Source: an uncultured Bacteroidota bacterium
Lineage (GTDB): Bacteria; Bacteroidota; Bacteroidia; Chitinophagales; Chitinophagaceae
Length of the DNA: 51,366 nucleotides
Reading direction: 5' to 3'
Assembly: GCA_903904855.1 (NCBI GenBank)
Contig: CAIVEH010000249.1
Location: 1 to 51,366, forward strand
Shown here: piece after piece, positions 25,113-33,196 of the stretch
How the letters are laid out: every line of letters starts with the position of its first letter
How positions within the stretch are numbered: position 1 is the first letter of the stretch
The notes under the pieces: model-generated
Seen by the model: only the letters and a program-made list of their open reading frames with translations
Told to the model about the DNA's origin: nothing
Database searches by the model: none
Made by a program: the position numbers and the translations under genes

Positions 25113-27509
25113 TTACTCCCTCATCATTTCCTCAATCACTGCGGCTATATCTTCGGCATTAGGTTTGGAGAAATAGTCGCCGTCGGTAGCGTAGGCCGGG
25201 CGGTGGGCATTGGCGGTGATGGTGCGCGGGGCAACATCGAGCCATCGGAAGCCGCCTTGTTTTTCCATTACCTGCTGGAACATATATGCACTGGCGCCAC
25301 CGGGTACGTCTTCGTCGATGAATATTATTCGGTTTGTTTTTTTGAGCGACTCTACAATGATGTGGTTGATATCGAAGGGAAGGAGGGTGCGCACATCTAT
25401 TACTTCACAACTAATGCCCTGCGGCTCGAGGTAATGGGTGATAGCATCTTCAATAACCCTGAGGGTTGAGCCGTAGGAAACGATGGTGATATCTGATCCC
25501 TGACGAATGACTTCGGGTATTCCAAACGGGACGGTATAGGTATCGAGGTTGGTGGGTACTTTTTCTTTAAGGCGGTAACCGTTCAGGCACTCTATAACCA
25601 GTCCGGGTTCATCGCTCTGCAGCAGGGTATTGTACATGCCGGCGGCCTGGGTCATATTGCGTGGTACGCATAGATACATACCTCTGATGGAGTTGATGAT
25701 CATTCCTATAGGCGAGCCGCTGTGCCATACGCCTTCGAGGCGGTGGCCACGTGTGCGCACAATGATGGGGCATTTTTGCCCGCCACGGGTGCGGTACTGC
25801 ATAGTGGCCACATCATCGCTGAGGGGCTGGAGGGCATAAAGCAGATAATCGAGATACTGGATTTCGGCAATGGGGCGGAGGCCACGCATGGCCATGCCTA
25901 TACCCTGACCTATAATAGTAGCTTCGCGGATGCCGGTGTCGGTTATGCGGAGGGCGCCGTACTTGTCCTGCAGACCGGCGAAGCCCTGGTTCACATCGCC
26001 TATTTTCCCTACGTCTTCGCCAAATGCGAATACAACGGGGTTTTTGGCAAAGGTGAGATCAAAGAATTTGTTAAGGATTTCGTAGCCGTTGAGCATTGAG
26101 GTGGCGGCATCGAAAACGGGTGGCACTTCTTTCACCTTCATAGCATTGAAACGCGATTCGGAGTGGAGGTGTGAGGAGTATTTCTCTTTATTGTCGGTTT
26201 TGATATAGTTGTAAAAATTGCGAAGGGCACGTACTGCCTCACCATTTCCTGCACACAGACTAAGTACCTTGCCAACAACCTGCATTACATCTTTGCGGAT
26301 AGGCTCTTTGATGGCATTGAGTTCCTTAACCATAACTGCAACAGTGGAGGCATTGTCACCGGCCTCATACACTACCTGGTTGCAGAGATTTGTGGCCTGC
26401 TGTATCTGCTCACGGATAGGCTCCAGAAAATCGGCCCAGGCCCTTTGTTTGGCTTCACGTGCTTCGTTTTTGGCTTCATCTTCAACGGCGGTAATTTCGT
26501 CGTGGGTGGCGATTTTATTGTCGGTTAGGAATTGGCGCATTTTTACAAGGCAGTCCCATTCTTTTTCCCACTCAAGGCGATCCTTTGTTTTGTAGCGCTC
26601 GTGAGAGCCGGATGTGGAATGGCCCTGCGGCTGGGTCATTTCCTGCACATGAAATATGGCCGGGATCTGGGTTTCCCGGACCCGGGCTATGCCCTGCTGA
26701 AAGGTTTGCACAAGAGATGGATAGTCCCAGCCCTTAACGGTATAAATATTGATACCTCCTTTCTTATCGTCCCACTGCATACCAGCAAGGGCATCGGACA
26801 TGGAGCTTTTAGTAGTCTGGTATTTTTTAGGAACTGAGATGCCGTAACCATCGTCCCAAATGAAAATGGCAAGTGGTACCTGCAGCACTCCTGCCGCGTT
26901 GACACTCTCCCAGAAAGGCCCTTCGGATGTGGCAGCATCGCCAATTGTGCAAAAGATAACTTCGTTTCCGTGGTCGCTGAATTTCTCGAAGCCGGTTTCC
27001 AGTTCCTTTACGTTCCGGTACATTTTGGAGGCATAAGCCAGGCCTAAACCTCTTACCATCTGTCCGGCAGTGGGGGAGATATCACTGCTTGACTGTGGGG
27101 TTTTGGTGAGGTCTTTCCATTCGCCATGATCATCGAGCCAGCGGGTGCCATAGTGGCCATTCATCATCCGGCCGGCAGAGGAAGGTTCGTTTTCGATGCT
27201 CATATCTGAATAGAGCTGGGCGAAGAACTTCTGAATATCGCTCATACCTGTGGCAAACATGAGGGTCTGATCGCGGTAATAACCGGAGCGGATATCGCCG
27301 GGCTGGAAGCATTTTGCTGCTGCAACCTGCGCCAGTTCCTTACCATCGCCGAAGATACCGAACTTAGCCTTGCCGGTTAGCACTTCGCGGCGCCCGATGA
27401 GGCTGGCCTCACGGCTGGCCACCACCAGGCGGTAGTCATCGAGTACTTCTTTTTTGAACTCATCGAAGGACAATCTTGCGGACTTGGAAGCTGTGGCTGT
27501 TTGTGGCAT
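25113..27509 (-). CDS. Fused E1 alpha/beta 2-oxoacid dehydrogenase (first copy)
   Basis: 798 residues. Residues about 20-400 are the E1-alpha (thiamine diphosphate) half, with 'GRREVLTGKAKFGIFGDGKELAQVAAAKCFQPGD', 'SGYYRDQTLMFATG' and the TPP motif 'GDAATSEGPFWES...FIWDDGYGISVP'. Residues about 460-798 are the E1-beta half, with 'VFAFGEDVGKIGDVNQGFAGLQDKYG', 'EATIIGQGIGMAMRGLRPIAEIQYLDYL', 'GGQKCPIIVRTRGHRLEGVWHSGSP' and 'IDVRTLLPFDINHI'. It decarboxylates a 2-oxoacid and passes the acyl group to an E2 lipoyl protein. Branched-chain oxoacids are the likeliest substrate from the family, but this is not provable here. No E2 or E3 gene is adjacent. A second, different fusion lies at 31051-33105. 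Confidence 0.9.
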   Translation of the reverse strand: MPQTATASKSARLSFDEFKKEVLDDYRLVVASREASLIGRREVLTGKAKFGIFGDGKELAQVAAAKCFQPGDIRSGYYRDQTLMFATGMSDIQKFFAQLYSDMSIENEPSSAGRMMNGHYGTRWLDDHGEWKDLTKTPQSSSDISPTAGQMVRGLGLAYASKMYRNVKELETGFEKFSDHGNEVIFCTIGDAATSEGPFWESVNAAGVLQVPLAIFIWDDGYGISVPKKYQTTKSSMSDALAGMQWDDKKGGINIYTVKGWDYPSLVQTFQQGIARVRETQIPAIFHVQEMTQPQGHSTSGSHERYKTKDRLEWEKEWDCLVKMRQFLTDNKIATHDEITAVEDEAKNEAREAKQRAWADFLEPIREQIQQATNLCNQVVYEAGDNASTVAVMVKELNAIKEPIRKDVMQVVGKVLSLCAGNGEAVRALRNFYNYIKTDNKEKYSSHLHSESRFNAMKVKEVPPVFDAATSMLNGYEILNKFFDLTFAKNPVVFAFGEDVGKIGDVNQGFAGLQDKYGALRITDTGIREATIIGQGIGMAMRGLRPIAEIQYLDYLLYALQPLSDDVATMQYRTRGGQKCPIIVRTRGHRLEGVWHSGSPIGMIINSIRGMYLCVPRNMTQAAGMYNTLLQSDEPGLVIECLNGYRLKEKVPTNLDTYTVPFGIPEVIRQGSDITIVSYGSTLRVIEDAITHYLEPQGISCEVIDVRTLLPFDINHIIVESLKKTNRIIFIDEDVPGGASAYMFQQVMEKQGGFRWLDVAPRTITANAHRPAYATDGDYFSKPNAEDIAAVIEEMMRE

Positions 27510-27735
27510 AAGTTAGGCTTGATTCAGTATATGTACAAAGATAGGGTTTGGGAGGGAAATAGGAAATGGTGCAGGAAACAACAAAATATTTTAACCACAT
27601 TCAAATAAGTAAGGGTTAATAATCTTGGAATTAAGTAGAGTAAGGTTTTTCCGATTTTATAATTTCGGTTACAGATAAAGGCGATTGAAATGAAATAAAA
27701 CATATCTTGGAATCGAATCTTTAAAATCTTAAGAA

Positions 27736-28431
27736 ATGAAAATAGGAATTTTATTTATTGTACAACTTTTATTTACTTTATATTGTACAGCTCAGCAAGA
27801 TACAATAAGAGTTGAACCGATTGATTTAGGAAAACTGGAGGAAAACCCTGTAGCACTTAAAAATGCTCATGTTATTGTATGGAATGCTGCAATAAACAAA
27901 GTAAGGTCGGAATGTAACTATGTTGACGGAATGAAAAGTGGGATACAATTAGTATACAATAATAATAAGTCGGTAATGAGCGAGACTACTTATAAAAATG
28001 GTAAGAAGGATGGTACAAAAATTGTAAATTACATTGATGGGCTAATTGAAAGAAAGGAAATATTTAAGGAGGATAATTTTGTGTCTGGCAAATGTTATAA
28101 CCGTAAAGGTGAAGAAATTCCTTATTTTACAGAACCTTTCAGTTATGTTGAAAGAATGCCAAGTACTGGGTATGATCTTAAACATTATTTATTTAAGAAC
28201 GTAAAATATCCCCAAAGTGCCAAGGTTGCAGGTATTGAAGGAAGAGTTATGGTAGTATTTGTTGTAAAAGATGACGGTACTATTTTAAATGCATATGTGG
28301 CAAAAAGCCTTGAACCGGCCTGTGATGCTGAAGCAGTAAGAGTAGTAATGAATATGCCTGCATGGCAACCAGGCTCTAAAGATGGAAAAAATGTGAATGT
28401 ATATTTTACTTTACCTATTGATTTCAAGTAG
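27736..28431 (+). CDS. MORN-repeat / TonB C-terminal domain protein
   Basis: 231 residues. A signal peptide (1-19, ending CTAQ) leads to MORN/YwqK-type repeats (about 55-125: 'ECNYVDGMKSGIQLVYNNNKSV', 'TYKNGKKDGTKIVNYIDG', split). A TonB C-terminal domain follows (about 145-231) with 'YPQSAKVAGIEGRVMVVFVVKDDGTILNAYVAKSLEPACDAEAVRVVMNMPAWQPGSKDGKNV' in segments; 'YP..A...GIEGRV' is its hallmark. True TonB has an N-terminal membrane anchor and a Pro-rich spacer. This version has a cleavable signal, so it may be a periplasmic or lipoprotein-like variant rather than an energy transducer. MORN plus TonB_C architectures are common in Bacteroidota; their role is unclear. Confidence 0.82.
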   Translation: MKIGILFIVQLLFTLYCTAQQDTIRVEPIDLGKLEENPVALKNAHVIVWNAAINKVRSECNYVDGMKSGIQLVYNNNKSVMSETTYKNGKKDGTKIVNYIDGLIERKEIFKEDNFVSGKCYNRKGEEIPYFTEPFSYVERMPSTGYDLKHYLFKNVKYPQSAKVAGIEGRVMVVFVVKDDGTILNAYVAKSLEPACDAEAVRVVMNMPAWQPGSKDGKNVNVYFTLPIDFK

Positions 28432-28488
28432 TTGCGATAGGGAAATTTTGAGATAGACAAATTCATTAATTTTCAGGCACAACCCAAG

Positions 28489-28650
28489 CTAAAATTTAAA
28501 TTGTTTTTTGGCATCTTCCCAATCCATTAACCCAGCAGTACCATTTGCAATGTTCTTCAATTCTTCTTTACCTAATGCAACATGCCAATCAGGAATTTTA
28601 TAAGCAGATTCAATTTCTACCTCATCAAACTCTTTATATTTCTTTTTCAT
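28489..28650 (-). CDS. 53-residue antitoxin-like small protein
   Basis: ATG at 28650 to TAG at 28489 encodes 53 residues: MKKKYKEFDEVEIESAYKIP, then 'DWHVALGKEELKNIANG', then 'TAGLMDWEDAKKQFKF'. The charged amphipathic N-terminus and the closing 'MDWEDAKKQFK' resemble small addiction-module proteins of Bacteroidota that pair with RelE-type toxins, but the match is by feel and no toxin lies beside it. The start region is AT-rich and the frame has typical codon use. It is too short for default gene callers. It may be an orphan antitoxin. Confidence 0.6.
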   Translation of the reverse strand: MKKKYKEFDEVEIESAYKIPDWHVALGKEELKNIANGTAGLMDWEDAKKQFKF

Positions 28651-28769
28651 TTTTGATGCAGGTTATTAATCATTAATGCCTTTATAACAAAGATAATATA
28701 AATGCAGATTGAAGTTTATAAAAATGAAAATCTGGAAAGAATTTTAACTTTGATTTCCTTATGTTTTAA

Positions 28770-28907
28770 AAGAGAAATGAAGATGCAAAGTTAACCTTGG
28801 CTACTAATGAAGATGTAACTCAAACCAAGCTGGATATGGTGAAATGGATGGTTGGATTCAAGATCGTACAAATGGCGGCTATAATTGGGCTTTATCTGAA
28901 AAAATGA
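28770..28907 (+). pseudogene. C-terminal remnant of a DUF1640-like membrane protein
   Basis: The frame after a stop at 28767 reads 'KRNEDAKLTLATNEDVTQTK', then 'LDMVKWMVGFKIVQMAAIIG', then 'LYLKK', and stops at 28905-28907. The pattern 'LATxEDVxxTKxDMVKWM' followed by a membrane helix and KK is the tail of coiled-coil DUF1640/CCDC90-like proteins, which are usually 100-200 residues and sometimes sit beside toxin-antitoxin genes. No ATG or coiled-coil front part is present, so only the tail survives. It overlaps the 3' end of aat by 29 bases on the other strand. Confidence 0.5.
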
Positions 28908-29562
28908 TCTTCCCCTGAATTACTGCTTTCATAATTTCCAAAAAACACTCCCGCTCTATCATCCTCGCCCCTAAACTCTCTAAATGAGCTGTATGTACCT
29001 GGCAGTCAATTAAGACAATACCATTTTCTTTAAGCAATTCAACCCATTTTATAAATGCGAATTTGCTGGCATTGCTTACTTTACTGAACATGCTTTCGCC
29101 AAAAAAAATCTTACCCAGCATTACGCCATACAGTCCACCAACAAGGTTGCCAGCTTGCCAGGCTTCGGCGCTGAAAGCATAGCCGAGTTCGTGCAATTGA
29201 GTATAAGCATCTATAATTTCGCTGGTGATCCAGGTGCCGGGCTGGCCTTTGCGGTATACCTGGCTGCAATTGGCAATAACTTCTTTGAAGTTGGTATTGA
29301 TCTTGAATTCAAATTCATTTTTGCGGATGACTTGTTGCATACTTTTGCTCACTTTCAGCTCATCGGGGAAGAGTACAAAACGAGGATCGGGCGACCACCA
29401 AAGGGGAGGGTCTTCTTCGTTGAACCAAGGAAAGATACCGCTGCTATAGGCCAGCAGCAGTCGTTCAGGACTAAGATCACCACCGGCTGCCAGCAGGCCA
29501 TCGGGCATTGCTTCTTCCACCGGCGGAAACCATAATTCATCATCGAGCAGATATACGGGCAT
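28879..29562 (-). CDS. aat: Leucyl/phenylalanyl-tRNA-protein transferase
   Basis: 227 residues. It adds Leu or Phe from aminoacyl-tRNA to proteins with N-terminal Arg or Lys, marking them for ClpAP/ClpS degradation (N-end rule). Family motifs are plain: 'FPPVEEAMPDGLLAAGGDLSPERLLLAYSSGIFPWF', 'LWWSPDPRFVLFP', 'GTWITSEIIDAYTQLHELGYAFSAEAW' and 'VGGLYGVMLGKIFFGESMFSKVSNASKFAF', each seen as separate blocks. The ATG at 29562 is preferred; a start at 29607 adds a hydrophobic stretch not found in Aat. Length is normal (200-235). No clpA or clpS neighbour is present. Confidence 0.94.
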   Translation of the reverse strand: MPVYLLDDELWFPPVEEAMPDGLLAAGGDLSPERLLLAYSSGIFPWFNEEDPPLWWSPDPRFVLFPDELKVSKSMQQVIRKNEFEFKINTNFKEVIANCSQVYRKGQPGTWITSEIIDAYTQLHELGYAFSAEAWQAGNLVGGLYGVMLGKIFFGESMFSKVSNASKFAFIKWVELLKENGIVLIDCQVHTAHLESLGARMIERECFLEIMKAVIQGKIIFSDKAQL

Positions 29563-29596
29563 AAAAACGATGTAAAAATAAAACTCTAAAACAATA

Positions 29597-29629
29597 AGAT
29601 TTGACAACTTTCAAAAAGTTGTCAAATCT
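29597..29629. repeat. Perfect 15-bp inverted repeat (hairpin family member)
   Basis: 29597-29611 pairs perfectly with 29615-29629 around CAA. It lies between divergent genes (aat and the glycosyltransferase), so it cannot be an ordinary terminator of either. The reverse strand carries the same 15-base core AACTTTTTGAAAGTT seen at 22185-22199, and both hairpins begin AGATT and end AATCT. Confidence 0.85.
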
Positions 29630-29694
29630 AAAATGTAATAAAAATTGAAACACCAAAACTATTTCATTCTCTATCTTTACCAAGGTTTTAATTT

Positions 29695-30948
29695 ATGACT
29701 GAACGCAAACTCAATTTTGTAATACCTGCATTGTTGTTCCTGTTTATTACGGCAATGCTTCCTTACCTGCCAGGGCTGGTATTTGATAACCAGGACTGCT
29801 GGGAAGCATGGGCACATTATATCAAGGCTAATGGCTTACGGAATGCATATGGATCTACCACCGATTATATGCCGGTATACCAGTATTTTCTATGGTTTTA
29901 TATCAAGGTAACAGGATCTGATCAGGCAATAACTAATCACATACCTTACTTGCGGTGTATTACATTAGGGTTTGATTTTCTTGGTATCTGGTATGTATAT
30001 AAATGGATAGATAAAAAGGTGGCTTTTTATGCCTTGCTGGTAGTCTGTATCCTCAATATCAGTTATACCTACGATACAATAATATGGGGGCAGATGGATG
30101 GTACACTTTCGGCGCTCGTTTTTTTAGCTATTTATTTTGTGTGGAAAGGATCTAATTTCTGGGGTGCTTTGTTTATGGTGTTGGCATTTAATTTTAAGAT
30201 ACAATCAATTGTCATTATACCGGTTTGGGGGCTTTTGTTTCTTAATAATTTTCTGGAATCCAGAAGGATAAAAGATATTGCCTTACCAGTAATTGCAGCC
30301 GGTGTTTTGCAGGGATTGCTGTTTCTACCATTTACCTGGGGGCAATACAGTATTGGAAAAATATTGCATGTTATCTCAGGGTCATTCAATAAATACCATT
30401 CCATTTCGGTAAAGGCACCCAATATCTGGCATTGGCTGGTGAAAGGCAATTTATTGTATGCAGACGATACCAAAGTATGGTTAGCCGGGCTAACTTATAA
30501 GCAAATCGGGCTAATGTTGTTTTTTACAGCCTCTTTCTTTGCTTTGCTACCAATGATCCTGCTTGTAATTAAAAATATAAGGGAGACAACAAAGATAAAA
30601 ATCTCCAGGGAACTGGTCTGGACTACCGGAGCAATGGTGTACTTGCTATTTTATTTTTTCAATACCGAGATACATGAACGTTATTGTCATCCTGCATTTA
30701 TTTTCATTACGGCTTATACTTTTTATACCCGGGAGTACCTGGTATATATTCTATTCAGTTTTATGTATTTTATGACATTGGAATATTCTATGCACCATCT
30801 CCAATTGCCTGATTATGAGACAGTGTGGTTTAACTTTAAATTTTTAGCTGCCATTAATGTATTTATTATTTTGTATCTGTTTGTAAAGATCAGGAAATAT
30901 TTTAAAATATCATTACCAATTCAGGCTGACAGATCAGGTGATTATTAA
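29695..30948 (+). CDS. Multi-pass GT-C type glycosyltransferase
   Basis: 417 residues with roughly ten membrane helices. The first external loop holds 'LVFDNQDCWEAWAHYIKANG', whose acidic residues fit the catalytic site of GT-C glycosyltransferases that use polyprenyl-phosphate sugars. 'DTIIWGQMDGTLSALVFLAIYFVWKG', 'FKIQSIVIIPVWGLLFL' and 'NTEIHERYCHPAFIFI' are typical of the GT39/GT87/PIG-M-like mannosyltransferase clan ('WGQ.D', 'K.Q', 'ERY'). Substrate and acceptor cannot be read. It likely acts at the periplasmic face of the inner membrane. It has its own upstream region with TATCTTTA at 29672-29679, 16 bases before the ATG. Confidence 0.75.
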   Translation: MTERKLNFVIPALLFLFITAMLPYLPGLVFDNQDCWEAWAHYIKANGLRNAYGSTTDYMPVYQYFLWFYIKVTGSDQAITNHIPYLRCITLGFDFLGIWYVYKWIDKKVAFYALLVVCILNISYTYDTIIWGQMDGTLSALVFLAIYFVWKGSNFWGALFMVLAFNFKIQSIVIIPVWGLLFLNNFLESRRIKDIALPVIAAGVLQGLLFLPFTWGQYSIGKILHVISGSFNKYHSISVKAPNIWHWLVKGNLLYADDTKVWLAGLTYKQIGLMLFFTASFFALLPMILLVIKNIRETTKIKISRELVWTTGAMVYLLFYFFNTEIHERYCHPAFIFITAYTFYTREYLVYILFSFMYFMTLEYSMHHLQLPDYETVWFNFKFLAAINVFIILYLFVKIRKYFKISLPIQADRSGDY

Positions 30949-30982
30949 GCTAACAACTTCCCTGCGTTTCAGCTTAATAACC

Positions 30983-31006
30983 TATCAACTTATCAACCTA
31001 TCAGCT
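30983..31006. repeat. Three tandem 8-bp units upstream of the second E1 gene
   Basis: TATCAACT, TATCAACC and TATCAGCT follow each other without gaps, and a fourth TATCAACC lies at 31021-31028. They sit 45-70 bases upstream of the ATG at 31051, partly above the presumed promoter, a position where a regulator could bind. No regulator is identified. Confidence 0.5.
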
Positions 31007-31036
31007 AATCCCATTTCACTTATCAACCTTTCCCCT

Positions 31037-31044
31037 TACTTTTG
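31037..31044 (+). promoter_or_regulatory. TAnnTTTG box next to the start of the second E1 gene
   Basis: TACTTTTG matches the Bacteroidota -7 consensus exactly and ends six bases before the ATG at 31051. TTTC at 31014-31017 could serve as a weak -33 (19-base spacing). If used, the mRNA would be leaderless or nearly so. Confidence 0.5.
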
Positions 31045-31050
31045 CGCCCA

Positions 31051-33105
31051 ATGCTATCTAAAGATATTTTATTAAAGGCATACAGGCTGATGATGACTGC
31101 CAGGTCTATGGCGGAAATCTATGATGCCAACAGGCAGATATGTAAGTACGTGCATAGCACATCAAGGGGGCATGAGGCTATTCAGCTGGCTACGGGTTTT
31201 TTACTTAAGTCATGCGATTATGTAAGCCCCTATTACCGCGACGAAAGTATGATGCTTGGTATGGGTTACCGGCCTTATGAAATGATGTTGCAATTGCTGG
31301 CAAAAGGTGGAGACCCGTTTACGGGTGGCAGGGCTTATTACAACCATCCAAATATTCGCAGAGAAGGCTTCCCGACCATAATACACCAGAGCAGCGCTAC
31401 AGGGATGCAGGTGATACCTACTACAGGAGTGGCACAAGGTATACAGTACAGGGAAAAGGAAAAATTATCGGATTATAAAGTTCCCCCGGTTACTATTTGC
31501 TCACTGGGCGATGGTAGTGTTACGGAAGGGGAAGTGAGTGAAGCATTTCAGTTTGCAGTACTTAAGCAACTACCTATAATATATCTGGTACAAGATAATG
31601 ACTGGGGCATATCTGTGAGCAGTGATGAGGCAAGAACGATGGATGCCTTTGAGTATGCGGCAGGCTTCAAAGGGATGGAAAGGGTGCAGGTAGATGGCAG
31701 TAACTTTACGGATGCCTTTAATACCATGGAATATACCATAAATTGGGTCAGGGAACACCGAAAGCCAATACTGGTACATGCCAGAGTACCATTGCTGGGC
31801 CATCATACATCAGGTGTGAGAAAGGAGTGGTACCGTTCGCCTGAAGACCTGGCAAAACATGCTGCTAATGATCCGGTACCCAAACTGAGAAAGCTGTTAT
31901 TGCTGCAAAAAGGCATTAATGCGTCATTGCTTGATAAAATAGAAGAAGAAGAAAGGGTATATGCACAGGCTGAATTTGACCAGGCAGTTGCTGCCCCGGA
32001 TCCAAACCCTGCGGGGGTGACCGATTTTGTTTATGTGCCAACACCGGTAACGGAAGAGAGAGGGGAAAGATGCCCCGAAGGGCGCGATAAGGTGGTGATG
32101 GTTGATGCAGCTCTTCACGCAGTAGAAGAATTATTGCAGGACTATCCGGAAGCTTTGTTTTATGGACAGGACGTAGGAAGAAGGTTAGGTGGGGTTTTCA
32201 GAGAAGCAGCAACACTGGCTGATAAATTTGGCGATAACCGGGTATTTAATATGGCCATACAGGAAGCCTATATAGTAGGCTCTTGCGCTGGTATGAATGC
32301 AGTGGGGCTAAAGCCGATAGTGGAGGTGCAATTTGCCGATTACATTTACCCGGGCATTAATCAACTGGTAACAGAAATCAGCAAATCGTGTTACCTGAGC
32401 TGCGGGAAATTTCCGGTATCTATGATACTCCGGGTACCAATTGGGGCTTATGGCGGGGGCGGACCATATCACAGCGGTAGCGTGGAGAGTACGCTGGCTA
32501 CCATTAAAGGTATTAAGATTGCATACCCCAGCAATGCTGCAGATATAAAGGGACTGATAAAGGCAGCGTATCTGGATGGAAATCCGGTAGTGATGCTGGA
32601 ACATAAGGGCCTGTACTGGAGCAAAGTGCCGGGTACAGAAGAAGCCAAAACCGTAGAACCCGACAGGGATTATGTACTGCCTTTCGGGAAGGGGAATATA
32701 GTTTTGATGGCTGATGAAGAGACGGTAGAAAATGGGGAGTCCATATGCATCATTACCTATGGCATGGGTGTGTACTGGGCGAAGAATGCAGCCAAACAAT
32801 ATGCAGGCCATGTGGAAATAGTAGATATCCGGACAATATATCCGCTTGATGAAGCGCTTATTTATAAAACAGTGAAGCGACATGGTAAGTGCATAGTGTT
32901 GACAGAGGAACAATTGCGGAATTCATTCTGCGAAGCAGTGGCAGGCCGAATTGCTCAAAACTGTTTTCAATACCTTGATGCAGCTGTGCAAACAATTGGT
33001 GCCCTTGACCTGCCCTGTGTGCCGATGAATGTGGGGCTGGAGGCGGCAATGCTGCCAAATGCATATAAGGTAGCTGAAAGAATAGGGGAGTTACTTAGGT
33101 GGTGA
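31051..33105 (+). CDS. Fused E1 alpha/beta 2-oxoacid dehydrogenase (second copy)
   Basis: 684 residues from the ATG at 31051 (a TTG nine bases upstream is less likely). The alpha half (about 1-320) has 'STSRGHEAIQLATGFLLKSCDYVSPYYRDESMMLGMGY', 'TGVAQGIQYREKEK' and the TPP motif 'GDGSVTEGEVSEAFQFAVLKQLPIIYLVQDNDWGIS'. The beta half (about 350-684) has 'LFYGQDVGRRLGGVFREAATLADKFG', 'QEAYIVGSCAGMNAVGLKPIVEVQFADYIYPGINQLVTEISK', 'IGAYGGGGPYHSGSVEST' and 'VEIVDIRTIYPLDEALI'. It belongs to the branched-chain/acetoin E1 class. It is about 110 residues shorter than the copy at 25113-27509 and clearly not a recent duplicate: the alpha TPP motif is GDGS here and GDAA there. E2 and E3 must come from elsewhere. 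Confidence 0.9.
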   Translation: MLSKDILLKAYRLMMTARSMAEIYDANRQICKYVHSTSRGHEAIQLATGFLLKSCDYVSPYYRDESMMLGMGYRPYEMMLQLLAKGGDPFTGGRAYYNHPNIRREGFPTIIHQSSATGMQVIPTTGVAQGIQYREKEKLSDYKVPPVTICSLGDGSVTEGEVSEAFQFAVLKQLPIIYLVQDNDWGISVSSDEARTMDAFEYAAGFKGMERVQVDGSNFTDAFNTMEYTINWVREHRKPILVHARVPLLGHHTSGVRKEWYRSPEDLAKHAANDPVPKLRKLLLLQKGINASLLDKIEEEERVYAQAEFDQAVAAPDPNPAGVTDFVYVPTPVTEERGERCPEGRDKVVMVDAALHAVEELLQDYPEALFYGQDVGRRLGGVFREAATLADKFGDNRVFNMAIQEAYIVGSCAGMNAVGLKPIVEVQFADYIYPGINQLVTEISKSCYLSCGKFPVSMILRVPIGAYGGGGPYHSGSVESTLATIKGIKIAYPSNAADIKGLIKAAYLDGNPVVMLEHKGLYWSKVPGTEEAKTVEPDRDYVLPFGKGNIVLMADEETVENGESICIITYGMGVYWAKNAAKQYAGHVEIVDIRTIYPLDEALIYKTVKRHGKCIVLTEEQLRNSFCEAVAGRIAQNCFQYLDAAVQTIGALDLPCVPMNVGLEAAMLPNAYKVAERIGELLRW

Positions 33106-33196
33106 AAACCTGAATTTATATGTATTAGAAATTTGCCATTTTCTTTTTTCCATAGTTATTTCTTACTTTGGCTCTTTATTAAGTAATTCACGGGGC

